NCBI RefSeq assembly: GCF_023516595.1
Contig: NZ_JAMGBG010000041.1
Span: forward strand, 62,001-126,000
Length of the DNA: 64,000 nucleotides
Direction of reading: 5' to 3'
Source of the DNA: Streptomyces neyagawaensis
GTDB lineage: Bacteria; Actinomycetota; Actinomycetes; Streptomycetales; Streptomycetaceae
The notes under the pieces were generated by a model. That model was not told where the DNA came from and did not search any database. It worked only from the letters and a program-made list of their open reading frames with translations. Every line of letters begins with the position of its first letter. Positions within the stretch are counted from its first letter, which is position 1. The translations under genes and the position numbers were made by a program. This document shows, one piece after another, positions 8,037 to 15,752 of this stretch.

Positions 8037-9227
8037 ATGCAGCTTTCCCGGTTGGCGAAGGCAACGGCTCTGTCCGTGGCTCCGCTCACTCTCGTCGCGG
8101 GCGCCTACCAGGCGAACGCGCTCGGCGGGCAGGACACGGCGGGTGCGCGGCCGGCCGCCGCCGCGGCGTTCTCCGCGTCCGCGCTGTCCGCGAAGGCCGA
8201 CACCGGCCTGAAGGACGTCTCCGGCTTCGCCGCGGACTCCGCGCAGGGCAGGAAGCTGAAGGCGCAGGGCTTCGGTGTGCTGAAGTCCGCGGCGGGCGAG
8301 ACGGCGGTCGTCGACTCCTCGATGGCCCGTCAGGGTGTCACCGCGGCGGCCGGCAAGGGCTTCGTGGAGCTGTCCTGGAAGGGCTACGCGGACGGCGCCC
8401 GCTATGTCGTCGCCCGTGACGGCAAGGACATCGCGACCCTGGGCGCGGGCGTGACCTCCTTCCGCGACACGGCGGTCCGGGCGGGTGCCGAGTACACGTA
8501 CCAGATCATCCCGATCCTGCCGAAGGGCGGCGCGAAGGGCTCCCAGCTGTACGGCGTGAAGGTGGCCGTGCCCAAGTCCTCGTCGCTGACGGGGATGCGG
8601 GCGGCCGCGGTCGAGCGGGCCTCCGCCGCGGCGGCCGCCTCGACGACCACGCTGAGCTGGGTGGGCTTCATCCCGCAGAAGTACGTGGACGCGCCGCTGG
8701 GCGGCTGTGACTACGGCCGGAACTTCAAGTTCGGCGGCGACGACCACAGCGACTTCAACTGGAAGTCCAGCAAGTACCGCTTCGCGCTGCACGCCACCAT
8801 CACGTGGAGCAACAAGAAGGTGGTGGCCAACAAGCACATCAACCCCACCACGGTCTATGTGAAGAAGACGAGCAAGTTCGTCGCGAAGAAGACCGCCAGC
8901 GCCAAGAACGTCTACGCGAAGAAGCTGGGCGGGAGCGGCAACTCCGTGGACATCCGGATGAACGTCCACGCCACCAACCCGTTCTGCAAGGGTCTCGGCG
9001 GGGTGAAGGGCGCGGCGTCCGGCGCGTTCACCATCAACATGACCAAGAGCGGCAACTGGACCATCCGCTCCGGCAAGCACCGCCTGTTCCCGAACCACTT
9101 CATCTACATCTACGACGGTGGCAAGGTCACCAAGGTGTACACCCGCAAGCACGCGGGCACGGCGTGCCTGATCGGCTCGGTGGCCTGCCCCGAGGCGGAC
9201 CTGACCGGCCGCTACGGCAAGTTCTGA
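8037..9227 (+). CDS. secreted protein with an FN3-like domain, unknown function
   Basis: 396 residues, ATG at 8037 with GGAGAAGAAACAC upstream. A signal peptide is followed by an Ala-rich stretch. An FN3-like segment at about 105-180 has GKGFVELSWKGYADGARYVV and AGAEYTYQIIPILP. A larger C-terminal domain (about 205-396) carries CDYGRNFKFGGDDHSDF, four cysteines in total and many Lys/Tyr residues. I do not recognise this second domain. A very strong terminator follows directly, so it is probably transcribed alone. Confidence 0.7.
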   Translation: MQLSRLAKATALSVAPLTLVAGAYQANALGGQDTAGARPAAAAAFSASALSAKADTGLKDVSGFAADSAQGRKLKAQGFGVLKSAAGETAVVDSSMARQGVTAAAGKGFVELSWKGYADGARYVVARDGKDIATLGAGVTSFRDTAVRAGAEYTYQIIPILPKGGAKGSQLYGVKVAVPKSSSLTGMRAAAVERASAAAAASTTTLSWVGFIPQKYVDAPLGGCDYGRNFKFGGDDHSDFNWKSSKYRFALHATITWSNKKVVANKHINPTTVYVKKTSKFVAKKTASAKNVYAKKLGGSGNSVDIRMNVHATNPFCKGLGGVKGAASGAFTINMTKSGNWTIRSGKHRLFPNHFIYIYDGGKVTKVYTRKHAGTACLIGSVACPEADLTGRYGKF

Positions 9228-9242
9228 CCTTCGTCCCGCCGG

Positions 9243-9279
9243 GGGGTGTGCCGGGCGCCTCGTGCGCCCGGCACACCCC
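9243..9279. terminator. strong hairpin terminator
   Basis: A perfect 16-bp stem (GGGGTGTGCCGGGCGC / GCGCCCGGCACACCCC) with a 5-nt loop, 15 bp after the stop at 9227 and before the convergent gene ending at 9313. Confidence 0.9.
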
Positions 9280-9312
9280 TCTTCGCGTCCCCCGGTCGCA
9301 GGGGGTGCCGGG

Positions 9313-10071
9313 TCACGGTGTCGTGGTCGGGGTCACTTGCGCGGTCTTCGGGGTCGCCTTCGGGGTCGTCGGTGCCGCCGGTGTGGCCGGTGTCGACCGG
9401 GCGACGATCTCGACCACGGCGCCTTCCGGCAGCTGTTCGTAGAGCCAGGCGGCGTCGGTGGGGCGCAGGGTGATCCAGCCCGCGGTGGTGTCGCGGTCGC
9501 GGGGGGCGACCTCCTCGTCGGTGAGGGCGGAGGCGATGTAGGCCCCTGTTCCGGGCTTCGGCTTCTCGCCGGGCGCGAGGTCCGTCCTGTCCAGCGGGGC
9601 CAGTTCGAGGACCCAGCGCAGACGCACGGACCGGGTGGCGTCGGACGCCTCCCTCCCCCCGGAAACCAGCCTGACGGTCTCCTTCCCGGTGACGGTCATC
9701 AGACCCGTCGGTGTCGGCGTCCCGGTGGTGCCGAGCGAGACGGGGAGTTCACGCCCCTCGGCGGCGAGGACCTGGCGGGACAGGTCGACCGTGACGTAGG
9801 GGACGTCCCGGTCGGCGGACCGGTCGGGGCCGGGGGGCGCGAGCGGGGAGGAGCGCTGTTCGGCGCCGTGGCCGGTGCCCTCGCCGGTGACGTGCACCGT
9901 GAGGACGGCGGCCAGGGTCGCGGCCACGCAGCCCCCGGCGAGGAACGCGGTCGTCCGGCGGCGGTGCCTGCGGCGTCCGGCGGCGGCGCGGATCCCGGCG
10001 CCCGGCAGGCGCGGCGGCGCCTCGGCCTCTTCGGCCAACTCCCGCAGTCGGCGGGTGAGTTCATCGGACAC
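9313..10071 (-). CDS. putative anti-sigma partner with degenerate L,D-transpeptidase (YkuD) outer domain
   Basis: 252 residues from the GTG at 10071; the first 11 bp overlap the end of the sigma gene, so translation is probably coupled. About 40 cytoplasmic residues (DELTRRLRELAEEAEAPPR, then RRRHRRR) precede one membrane segment (TAFLAGGCVAATLAAVLTVHV). The outer part begins like YkuD (VPYVTVDLSRQVLA, LPVSLGTTGTPTPTG, MTVTGKE) and ends like it (TLRPTDAAWLYEQLPEGAVVEIV). Where YkuD enzymes have the catalytic SHGC-x-R block, this protein reads TAGWIT, so the His, Cys and Arg are gone. It therefore looks like a binding or sensing domain rather than an enzyme. A Thr/Pro tail ends the protein. 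The anti-sigma role is inferred from position and topology. Confidence 0.7.
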   Translation of the reverse strand: MSDELTRRLRELAEEAEAPPRLPGAGIRAAAGRRRHRRRTTAFLAGGCVAATLAAVLTVHVTGEGTGHGAEQRSSPLAPPGPDRSADRDVPYVTVDLSRQVLAAEGRELPVSLGTTGTPTPTGLMTVTGKETVRLVSGGREASDATRSVRLRWVLELAPLDRTDLAPGEKPKPGTGAYIASALTDEEVAPRDRDTTAGWITLRPTDAAWLYEQLPEGAVVEIVARSTPATPAAPTTPKATPKTAQVTPTTTP

Positions 10072-10564
10072 GGCCGTGCTCCTTCTCGCCCTCGCCGGGG
10101 GCCAGTTCGCGTGCCAGTGCCGCCCGGCCGCGGGACAGCCTGGCCTTGACGGTGCCCACGGGCGCACCGGTCTCGGAGGCTACCTGCTCGACACTCAAAT
10201 CGCACAGATGGTGCAGGACGACCGCCATGCGCTGCGCCTCCGGCAGTCTGCGCAACGCGTCCACCAGCACCGCCCGTTCCGGCTCGGGGCCGGGCGCGTG
10301 CTCGGGGGGCGGATCGCGGCGCATCAGCTCCAGCCAGCGGCGCGCCCGCCGCCACCGGCTCACCGCGAGCCGCATCGCCACCGTCCGTATCCACGCCTCG
10401 GGCGCCCCGTCCGCGAGGAACTCCCGCCGCCGGTCCCAGGCCCGGACGAACGCCTCCTGCACGACGTCCTGCGCCTCACCGTGGTCCCCGGTGAAGGCGA
10501 AGAGCTGGCCGGTCAGCCGGGGGAACGCGGTGGCGTAGAACGCGTCGAACTCTTCCTCGGTCAT
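10061..10564 (-). CDS. ECF RNA polymerase sigma factor
   Basis: 167 residues, ATG at 10564. Region 2 is clear (FDAFYATAFPRLTGQLFAFT, EAQDVVQEAFVRAWDRR, WIRTVAMRLAVSRWRRARRW) and region 4 has the usual HTH (LPEAQRMAVVLHHLCDLSVE, QVASETGAPVGTVKARLSRG). It recruits RNA polymerase to stress or envelope promoters. It is followed, with 11-bp overlap, by a membrane protein that probably holds it inactive. A small lipoprotein gene is transcribed divergently, 132 bp away, and is a candidate target. Confidence 0.9.
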   Translation of the reverse strand: MTEEEFDAFYATAFPRLTGQLFAFTGDHGEAQDVVQEAFVRAWDRRREFLADGAPEAWIRTVAMRLAVSRWRRARRWLELMRRDPPPEHAPGPEPERAVLVDALRRLPEAQRMAVVLHHLCDLSVEQVASETGAPVGTVKARLSRGRAALARELAPGEGEKEHGRVR

Positions 10565-10638
10565 GTCCCCGCCGTCGTCGACAAATCCGTCGGGCCGCTG
10601 TGCAACCCGGTCGCCCCCCTCGTGCGTACAGGTCTCGG

Positions 10639-10656
10639 ACGTACGCCACGTACGCC
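10639..10656. repeat. tandem 9-bp ACGTACGCC repeat in the sigma/lipoprotein promoter region
   Basis: ACGTACGCC occurs twice head to tail between the divergent starts at 10564 and 10697. It could be part of an operator or promoter; this is suggestion only. Confidence 0.35.
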
Positions 10657-10696
10657 GGACATCGAAACACACCCAGGACTCATCACAGGGGGGCCC

Positions 10697-10861
10697 ATGA
10701 CCTCGGGAGCCGCACGGATCCGCCGACGTCTCGCCCGTACGCTCGCCGCCGGCGCGCTGGGCGCCTTGCTGCTCGCGGGATGTTCGAGCAGCGGGGAGGG
10801 GGTGCGGGACGAAGGGCCGAGCCGGCTGCCCGCGGCCCTGGGCGTCACGGCGCACCACTGA
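10697..10861 (+). CDS. small lipoprotein
   Basis: 54 residues, ATG at 10697 behind CAGGGGGGCCC. A basic N-terminus (ARIRRRLART), hydrophobic core and lipobox LLAGC at about residues 24-28 are followed by only about 26 mature residues (SSSGEGVRDEG, RLPAALGVTAHH). It is divergent from the ECF sigma gene, so it may be a target or an input of that module. No family is recognised. Confidence 0.65.
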   Translation: MTSGAARIRRRLARTLAAGALGALLLAGCSSSGEGVRDEGPSRLPAALGVTAHH

Positions 10862-10986
10862 ACCACCGCCGGAACCCCGTTCGGAAATTTTTTCGTCCCG
10901 CGTGTCATCCGGCCCGTGCGGCACCGGGGTTTACGGGGTGTCAGAACAACTCAGCCACACAGCACTTCTCTGGGGGTTGTCCGTTC

Positions 10987-11574
10987 ATGTCCATGGCACG
11001 GATGCACAAGTACGTCGCCGTCGCAGCGCTGACCACGCTGCTGGCGGGGGCGCCGACGCTGTCGTACGCCGTCTCGCGGGGGGAGACGGCGCACGGTACG
11101 TCGGTCGCGGCCGAGGTGGCCGCCGCCGCGCGGAAGGCGCCCACGCCGAAGATCGTCCAGCCCGGTGAGCACGTCGTCGCCGCGCCCGGCTTCGAGCTGT
11201 GGCTCACCGCCGAGGGCAAGCACTGGGTGGAGCCCGACCTGCCCGACTTCCCGCAGTTCCGCAGCGTCGTCGACGGCAACATCGACCTGAGCCGGCCCGG
11301 CGTCTCGCTCCAGGCGGGCGGCCACGAGGGCGTCTACTACCTCTCCGGGCTCTACTACGGCGGCAAGGGCACCGCCTCGCGGGTCCAGGTGAGGACGAGC
11401 GAGGGCACGGTGCACGGCAAGCTGATCGAGCTGGCCGGGAAGCCGGGCTGGGGCGTCTGGTACGCCACCACCCCACTGCCCGCCGACGACGACGGCGAGG
11501 ACTTCCTGCGCGGCGTCACCGTCTACGACACCAAGGGCCGGGTCTACTCCCAGCTCCGGATCCCGGGGGTCTGA
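10987..11574 (+). CDS. secreted protein sharing its outer domain with the membrane protein at 12753
   Basis: 195 residues, ATG at 10987. A signal peptide (YVAVAALTTLLAGAPTLSYA) precedes a mature region whose about 125-residue C-terminal domain is clearly homologous to that of the gene at 12753. Shared blocks are FELWLTAEGKHWV, FRSVVDGNIDLS, PGVSLQ, YYLSGLYYG and WGVWY. It is soluble, while the paralogue is membrane-anchored. It lies just upstream of, and on the same strand as, the SigE-family sigma gene. It could act as a soluble competitor, ligand mimic or reporter of the same envelope signal (inference). The domain family is unknown to me. Confidence 0.75.
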   Translation: MSMARMHKYVAVAALTTLLAGAPTLSYAVSRGETAHGTSVAAEVAAAARKAPTPKIVQPGEHVVAAPGFELWLTAEGKHWVEPDLPDFPQFRSVVDGNIDLSRPGVSLQAGGHEGVYYLSGLYYGGKGTASRVQVRTSEGTVHGKLIELAGKPGWGVWYATTPLPADDDGEDFLRGVTVYDTKGRVYSQLRIPGV

Positions 11575-11691
11575 CCCGGCGCCCCCGCCGGGGGCTACCG
11601 ACACCCATGTGACCGGGCGGGCGCGGGACCTGACCACTCCCCGCCCGCACGGTGCGCTCCCCCACGTTCCCGACCCCGAGGACCGTCGTCC

Positions 11692-12756
11692 GTGCCGCAC
11701 GAGACACCCGGATCGCCCGAGGACGGCGACTTCGCCGCGTACGCCACCGCCGCCTGGCCGCGTCTGGTGCGCACCGCGCACATGCTGACCGGCGACTTCC
11801 ACGAGGCCGAGGATCTCGTGCAGACCACTCTGGCCAAGGTGTACGCCCGCTGGCGGCGCATACCCCGCGACGACATCGACTTCTACGTCCGGCGCTCCCT
11901 GGTCAACAACAACATCAGCCGGGTGCGCAAAAGACGCGTGGCCCATCTGCTGACCCCGTTCCTGCCCGAGCGGGTGCACGAGCGGCAGGCCGGGCACGCC
12001 GAGTCGGTGGCCCAACGGGCCGCGCTGGACCAGGCGCTGGCGGCGCTGTCGGCACGGCAGCGGTCCGTGCTGGTGCTGCGGTTCTGGGAGGATCTCAGCG
12101 AGACGGAGATCGCCCAGCTGCTCGGCTGCTCCCTCGGCACGGTCAAGACCCATGTCCGCCGCGGCCTGGCGGCACTGCGCGCCCACCCGGAGTTCACCAC
12201 CGCGCCGGCCGAGGACGCCGAGGAGACCGAGAGCAGCGGACGCGCGCCCCGGACCACCGGAACGGCGGGAGACGACCGGCCGACCGCCGCCTCCACCACG
12301 GGCGCCGCCTCCACCACGACTGCCGCCTCCACCACGACCGCCGCCTCCACCACGACCGCCGCCTCCACCACGACCGCCGCCTCCACCACGACCGCCGCCT
12401 CCACCGCGGGCGCCGCGACCGCCACGGGCGCCGCCTCCGCTGCCTCCGCCACGACCACCGTCTCCGCCACGGGCGCCGCCTCCACCGCGACCGCCACGGG
12501 CGCTGCCTCCACCGTGACCGACGCGACCGACGTCTCCGCCACGGGCGCCGCCTCCGCCGTGGGCGCCGCCTCCACCGCGACCGCCGCCTCCGCCACGGGC
12601 GGCCGGTCCGCCGCCGTAGCCGCTGACGGCGGCCGAAGCGCCGCCACCCCCGCCGGAGGCGGCCGGTCCGCGGCCGTTCCCGTAGAGGGCGGCCGGTCCG
12701 TCGCCTCCCCGTTCCCCCCGTCACCCCGCTCGCCCGTCCCCGGAGCCCGCTCATGA
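11692..12756 (+). CDS. SigE-family ECF sigma factor with a long Thr/Ser/Ala tail
   Basis: 354 residues, GTG at 11692. Residues 1-170 are a complete SigE-family sigma factor: region 2 (FAAYATAAWPRLVRTAHMLT, EDLVQTTLAKVYARW, NNNISRVRKRR) and region 4 (LSARQRSVLVLRFWEDLSET, EIAQLLGCSLGTVKTHVRRG). About 180 further residues are low complexity, mainly AASTTT repeats encoded by an 18-bp tandem repeat, then related Ala/Thr/Ser/Gly sequence. Family members normally end near residue 170-180, so the tail is extra. The stop overlaps the next start (ATGA at 12753), indicating coupled translation with the membrane protein. Confidence 0.85.
   Translation: MPHETPGSPEDGDFAAYATAAWPRLVRTAHMLTGDFHEAEDLVQTTLAKVYARWRRIPRDDIDFYVRRSLVNNNISRVRKRRVAHLLTPFLPERVHERQAGHAESVAQRAALDQALAALSARQRSVLVLRFWEDLSETEIAQLLGCSLGTVKTHVRRGLAALRAHPEFTTAPAEDAEETESSGRAPRTTGTAGDDRPTAASTTGAASTTTAASTTTAASTTTAASTTTAASTTTAASTAGAATATGAASAASATTTVSATGAASTATATGAASTVTDATDVSATGAASAVGAASTATAASATGGRSAAVAADGGRSAATPAGGGRSAAVPVEGGRSVASPFPPSPRSPVPGARS
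12283..12408 (+). repeat. seven-copy 18-bp tandem repeat in the sigma tail
   Basis: Units of ACCGCCGCCTCCACCACG run head to tail from 12283. The second unit starts GGC, the third ACT, and the seventh ends CCGCG. Degenerate copies continue to about 12600. The repeat is in frame and encodes TAASTT units. Confidence 0.9.
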
Positions 12757-13958
12757 ATCACCCGACCGCCGGGACCGACGACCCGACCGGAGCCGGTGCC
12801 CCGACCGGAGCCGGTGCCGAAGCCGAGACCGGAGCCGGAGCCGGGGCCGAGGCCGAGGCCGGAGCCGGTGCCGGAGCCGAAGCCGAAGCCGGAGCCGGTG
12901 CCGGAGCCAGGGCCGAGGCCGAAGCCGGAGCCGGAGCCGAAGCCGAAGCCGGAGCCGGGGTCGGTGCTGAAGCCGGGGCCGGGGCCGGGGCCGAAGCTGA
13001 AGCCGGGGCCGGAGCCGAAGCCGAAGCCGGGGCCGGAGCCGGGGCCGAGGCCGGGGCCGGGGCCGAAGCCGGAGCCGGGGCCGGGGCCGAAGCCGAAGCC
13101 GAAGCTGAAGCCGAAGCCGGGGCCGGGGCCGGGGTCGGGGTCGGTGCCGAAGCCGGGGCCGGGGCCGGGGCCGGGGTCGGTGCCGACGGCGACGACGCCA
13201 CCGCGGAGACCGGGCGGCGGCTGCGTGAGGTGTTCGCCGAGGCCGCGTACGAGATCGCCCCGCCGCCGGTGCCCTTGGAGGCCATCCGCCGCGACGGCCG
13301 CCGCCGGCTGCTGCGCCGCCGGGCCGCCGCGCTGAGCACCGGCTGCGGCCTGCTGCTGCTCCCGCTCCTCGTGCTGGCGTTCCGCCCCGACGGCCCCGCG
13401 GAGTCCGTCCGGCCGATGGCGCCGCCGGCGTCGGCCCCCGCCGCGACCCGGTCCTCACCGGCCCCGTCCTCGGCCACCCCGTCCGAGCCGCCCGCCGGGA
13501 AGGTACGGGTGCTGGCACCGGGCGAGCGGGTGACCGCCGAGGACGGCTCGGAGTTCTGGCTCACACGGGAGGGCAAGCACTGGGTCACCCCGGAACCGGA
13601 GCCGGGTGTGACGCCGTTGGAGGAGTTCCGCAGCGTCGTCGACGGCAACCTCGACACCTCCGAGCCCGGTATCTCGCTCCAGGGCTCCGGCACGGCCGCC
13701 GGCGGCTACCTCGTCTCGGGCCTGTTCTACGGCGTCCGCACCGCCGCCGCCCGCGTCGAGATCAGGGCCTACGACGGCACCGCGATCAACGGCACGGTCC
13801 TGCGGCTGCGGGGCAACACCAGCTGGGGCGTCTGGTACGGCCGGGTGAAGGTGCCGGAGGAGACCGCCCGCTCCCTGGACTTCGAGGACCCGGTGCACAA
13901 GGTCACCGTCTACGACGGCGACGACGAGGTGATCGCGGAGATGGATTTCGGGAGCTGA
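12753..13958 (+). CDS. membrane partner of the sigma factor with Gly/Ala/Glu repeat head and outer sensor-like domain
   Basis: 401 residues, ATG at 12753 overlapping the sigma stop by 4 bp. Residues about 11-148 are almost only Gly, Ala and Glu (AGAGAEAEAGAG units). A short normal segment follows (GRRLREVFAEAAYEIAPPPV, EAIRRDGRRRLLRRRAA), then one membrane helix (LSTGCGLLLLPLLVLAF) and a Pro/Ser/Ala linker. The outer domain (about 255-401) is homologous to the secreted protein at 10987 (FWLTREGKHWV, FRSVVDGNLDTSEPGISLQ, YLVSGLFYG, WGVWYG). Position and one-pass topology suggest an anti-sigma or sensor role. No zinc-binding HxxxCxxC motif is seen. Confidence 0.75.
   Translation: MNHPTAGTDDPTGAGAPTGAGAEAETGAGAGAEAEAGAGAGAEAEAGAGAGARAEAEAGAGAEAEAGAGVGAEAGAGAGAEAEAGAGAEAEAGAGAGAEAGAGAEAGAGAGAEAEAEAEAEAGAGAGVGVGAEAGAGAGAGVGADGDDATAETGRRLREVFAEAAYEIAPPPVPLEAIRRDGRRRLLRRRAAALSTGCGLLLLPLLVLAFRPDGPAESVRPMAPPASAPAATRSSPAPSSATPSEPPAGKVRVLAPGERVTAEDGSEFWLTREGKHWVTPEPEPGVTPLEEFRSVVDGNLDTSEPGISLQGSGTAAGGYLVSGLFYGVRTAAARVEIRAYDGTAINGTVLRLRGNTSWGVWYGRVKVPEETARSLDFEDPVHKVTVYDGDDEVIAEMDFGS
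12800..13185 (+). repeat. hexanucleotide-type GCCGGAGCC/GCCGAAGCC repeat tract
   Basis: Nearly 390 bp made of permuted GGAGCC, GGGGCC, GAAGCC and GAGGCC hexamers, in frame, encoding Gly-Ala and Glu-Ala dipeptides. It lies next to the 18-bp repeat of the preceding gene, so about 900 bp across the gene junction is simple sequence. Confidence 0.85.
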
Positions 13959-13986
13959 GCGGACCGGCGCGGGCGCCCCCGCCCGG

Positions 13987-15339
13987 TCACAGAGGGGGCT
14001 GCGCGGGGGCGGGGCCGAGGGTGGTGGTGCCGGGGGCCGTGCGGTGCCCGAGGCCGGTGCGGTAGGCGTCGAGGGCGGCCTCGACCCGGCCGGTACGGCG
14101 CAGGAGGTCGCCGAGCAGCCGGCACAGGTCGGCGAGGTCGCCGGCCGCTCCGGCCCGCTCCAGCAGGCTCAGGGCGCGGACGTAGTGCTCCTCGGCGGCC
14201 TCGGTGTCGCGGGTGTCCTCGGCGATGATGCCGAGGAGGCGGTGGGCGGCGGCGGAGTGCAGGGCGCCGCGTTCGGAGTGGAGGTCGGCGAGGACTTCCT
14301 GGAGCAGTTCGGCGGCCTCGTCGGACTTGCCGCGGCGGTGCAGGACGTCGGCGAGTTCGACGGCGACCTGGCTGGTGTAGAGGGTGGCGCGCTTGTCGGT
14401 GAGCATGCGGCGGGCCTCGCGCAGCTCGGCCTCGGCGCGGTCGTAGGCGCCGTTCTGGGCGTGGAGGTAGCCGCGCATCCAGTGGCAGTTGGCCAGCTCG
14501 GTGCGGATCTGGAGCTGCCGGTACAGCTCGGATGCCTTGGCGAGCGAGGCGTCGGCCTCGGCGATGCGCCCCTCGGCGATCATCGTGCGGGCGACGGACC
14601 GGTGCATCCGGGCGACCAGGGCCGGATCGCCGGACCGCGGGGCGAGGGCGAGGGCCAGCTCGGCGGCCTGGGCGGCGCGGGCGTGGGCGCCCATGTCCAT
14701 GTAGGGGGCGATGACGCCGGTGTAGAGGAGGAGCAGGGCGTCGGGGTCGTGCAGGCCGTTGCGGTTGAGCTCGTCGAGGGTGGACTCGAAGAGGTAGCAG
14801 GAGTAGCGGAGTTCACCGGCGAGGTAGTGGGCGACGGCCCGGCCGCGCAGGGCGGGGACGCGGGCGGGCAGCGGGGCGTCGCCGAGGCGCTGCTCGGCCT
14901 GTTCGAAGCGGAGCCGGGCGGTCTCCAGGTCGCCGGTCTCGAGGGCGCATTCGCCGAGGCCCAGCAGGGAGTCGGCCTGTTCCGCGAGGAGACCGTGTTC
15001 GTCGGCCTCGGCGAGCACGGACGCGAAGTCCTCGGCGGCGGCCTCGGTGGCGCCGGTGGCTAGGGTGCGCTGCGCGCCGGTGAGCCGCAGCCGCAGGGCG
15101 GTGGCGAAGCCGGCGGGCCGTCCGGTGGCCAGTTCCTCGTATCCGATGCCGAGCCGCTCGGCGATATGCCGCAGGGCGGGTTCGGAGGCGCGGACACGCC
15201 CGGACTCCAGGGTGGAGATGTACGCGGGGGTGTACGCGGGCTCCGCCAACTGCCGTTGTGTGAGGCCGCGTTCCGTCCGCAGTTGCTGCACTCTGCGCCC
15301 TATGACATCGGGGTCGTCACGCTCGGCCATACCTGCCAT
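13987..15339 (-). CDS. XRE-family regulator with TPR domain
   Basis: 450 residues from the ATG at 15339; an ATG at 15330 is equally possible. Residues about 12-67 are an XRE/Cro HTH (LRTERGLTQRQLAEPAYTPA, YISTLESGRVRASEPALRHI, AERLGIGYEEL). The rest is alpha-helical TPR repeats (RLRFEQAEQRL, ASLAKASELYRQLQ, AEAELREARRMLTDKRA, AEEHYVRALSLLERAG). This plan resembles peptide-responsive regulators, but the ligand is unknown. GTAAGC repeats at 15343-15368, just upstream, may be its own operator. Confidence 0.85.
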   Translation of the reverse strand: MAGMAERDDPDVIGRRVQQLRTERGLTQRQLAEPAYTPAYISTLESGRVRASEPALRHIAERLGIGYEELATGRPAGFATALRLRLTGAQRTLATGATEAAAEDFASVLAEADEHGLLAEQADSLLGLGECALETGDLETARLRFEQAEQRLGDAPLPARVPALRGRAVAHYLAGELRYSCYLFESTLDELNRNGLHDPDALLLLYTGVIAPYMDMGAHARAAQAAELALALAPRSGDPALVARMHRSVARTMIAEGRIAEADASLAKASELYRQLQIRTELANCHWMRGYLHAQNGAYDRAEAELREARRMLTDKRATLYTSQVAVELADVLHRRGKSDEAAELLQEVLADLHSERGALHSAAAHRLLGIIAEDTRDTEAAEEHYVRALSLLERAGAAGDLADLCRLLGDLLRRTGRVEAALDAYRTGLGHRTAPGTTTLGPAPAQPPL

Positions 15340-15342
15340 GAC

Positions 15343-15368
15343 GTAAGCATGCCAGTAAGCCCGCTTAC
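15343..15368. promoter_or_regulatory. GTAAGC direct/inverted repeat upstream of the XRE-TPR gene
   Basis: GTAAGC occurs at 15343 and 15355 (12-bp period), and GCTTAC at 15363 makes GTAAGC-CC-GCTTAC a near-perfect palindrome. It lies immediately upstream of the start at 15339 and fits an autoregulatory operator. Confidence 0.45.
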
Positions 15369-15473
15369 GCCGGCCGGTTTACCTCAACTGGCAACGATCC
15401 TCTTGCTGTTGGTAGGCCAAAGCCTTACCTTGAGCGACGCACTGTATGCGTTCGACCACGCATTCAGCCCCTC

Positions 15474-15539
15474 GACTCCTCCGCCGTTCAGCTCCTGGAC
15501 TCCCCGTCGCTCAGCGCCTGGACTCCTCCGCCGTTCAGC
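15474..15539. repeat. three-unit tandem repeat, about 23-24 bp
   Basis: GACTCCTCCGCCGTTCAGC occurs at 15474 and 15521, with a degenerate copy at 15498. It lies in a non-coding gap between the XRE-TPR gene and a tiny possible ORF. Confidence 0.7.
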
Positions 15540-15597
15540 CACTCAGCCCATCGCCGGCAGCCACCCCCGCTGCCGCCGCAGCCGCTGCGAGGTCGCC

Positions 15598-15696
15598 GTG
15601 TTCCGAGAACTCCTCACCCGCCACACCCGCCCCCTGGTCGCCGCGCTGCTGGCGGTGGCGGCCCTGATGGCCCTGGCCGGCGCCGTCCCACGCTGA
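15598..15696 (+). CDS. possible 32-residue membrane peptide
   Basis: A GTG at 15598 opens a short frame with a basic N-terminus (FRELLTRHTRP) and one hydrophobic helix (LVAALLAVAALMALAGAV). Codon use fits Streptomyces coding DNA, but the ribosome site is weak. It could be a short membrane peptide or chance. Confidence 0.35.
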   Translation: MFRELLTRHTRPLVAALLAVAALMALAGAVPR

Positions 15697-15752
15697 GCCG
15701 GACGGGGTACGGGGCCGAAGGGCGCGCCCTACGTCCCCTCAGAACCGCCCCC

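Noticed and set aside
12283..12408. Regular repeats considered as a CRISPR array
   Set aside because: The 18-bp units are directly adjacent with no spacers and lie in frame within the sigma gene.
12194..12754. Arg/Trp-rich minus-strand frame over the 18-bp repeats
   Set aside because: A composition-driven shadow of the repeat array; it lacks a ribosome site and non-repeat content.
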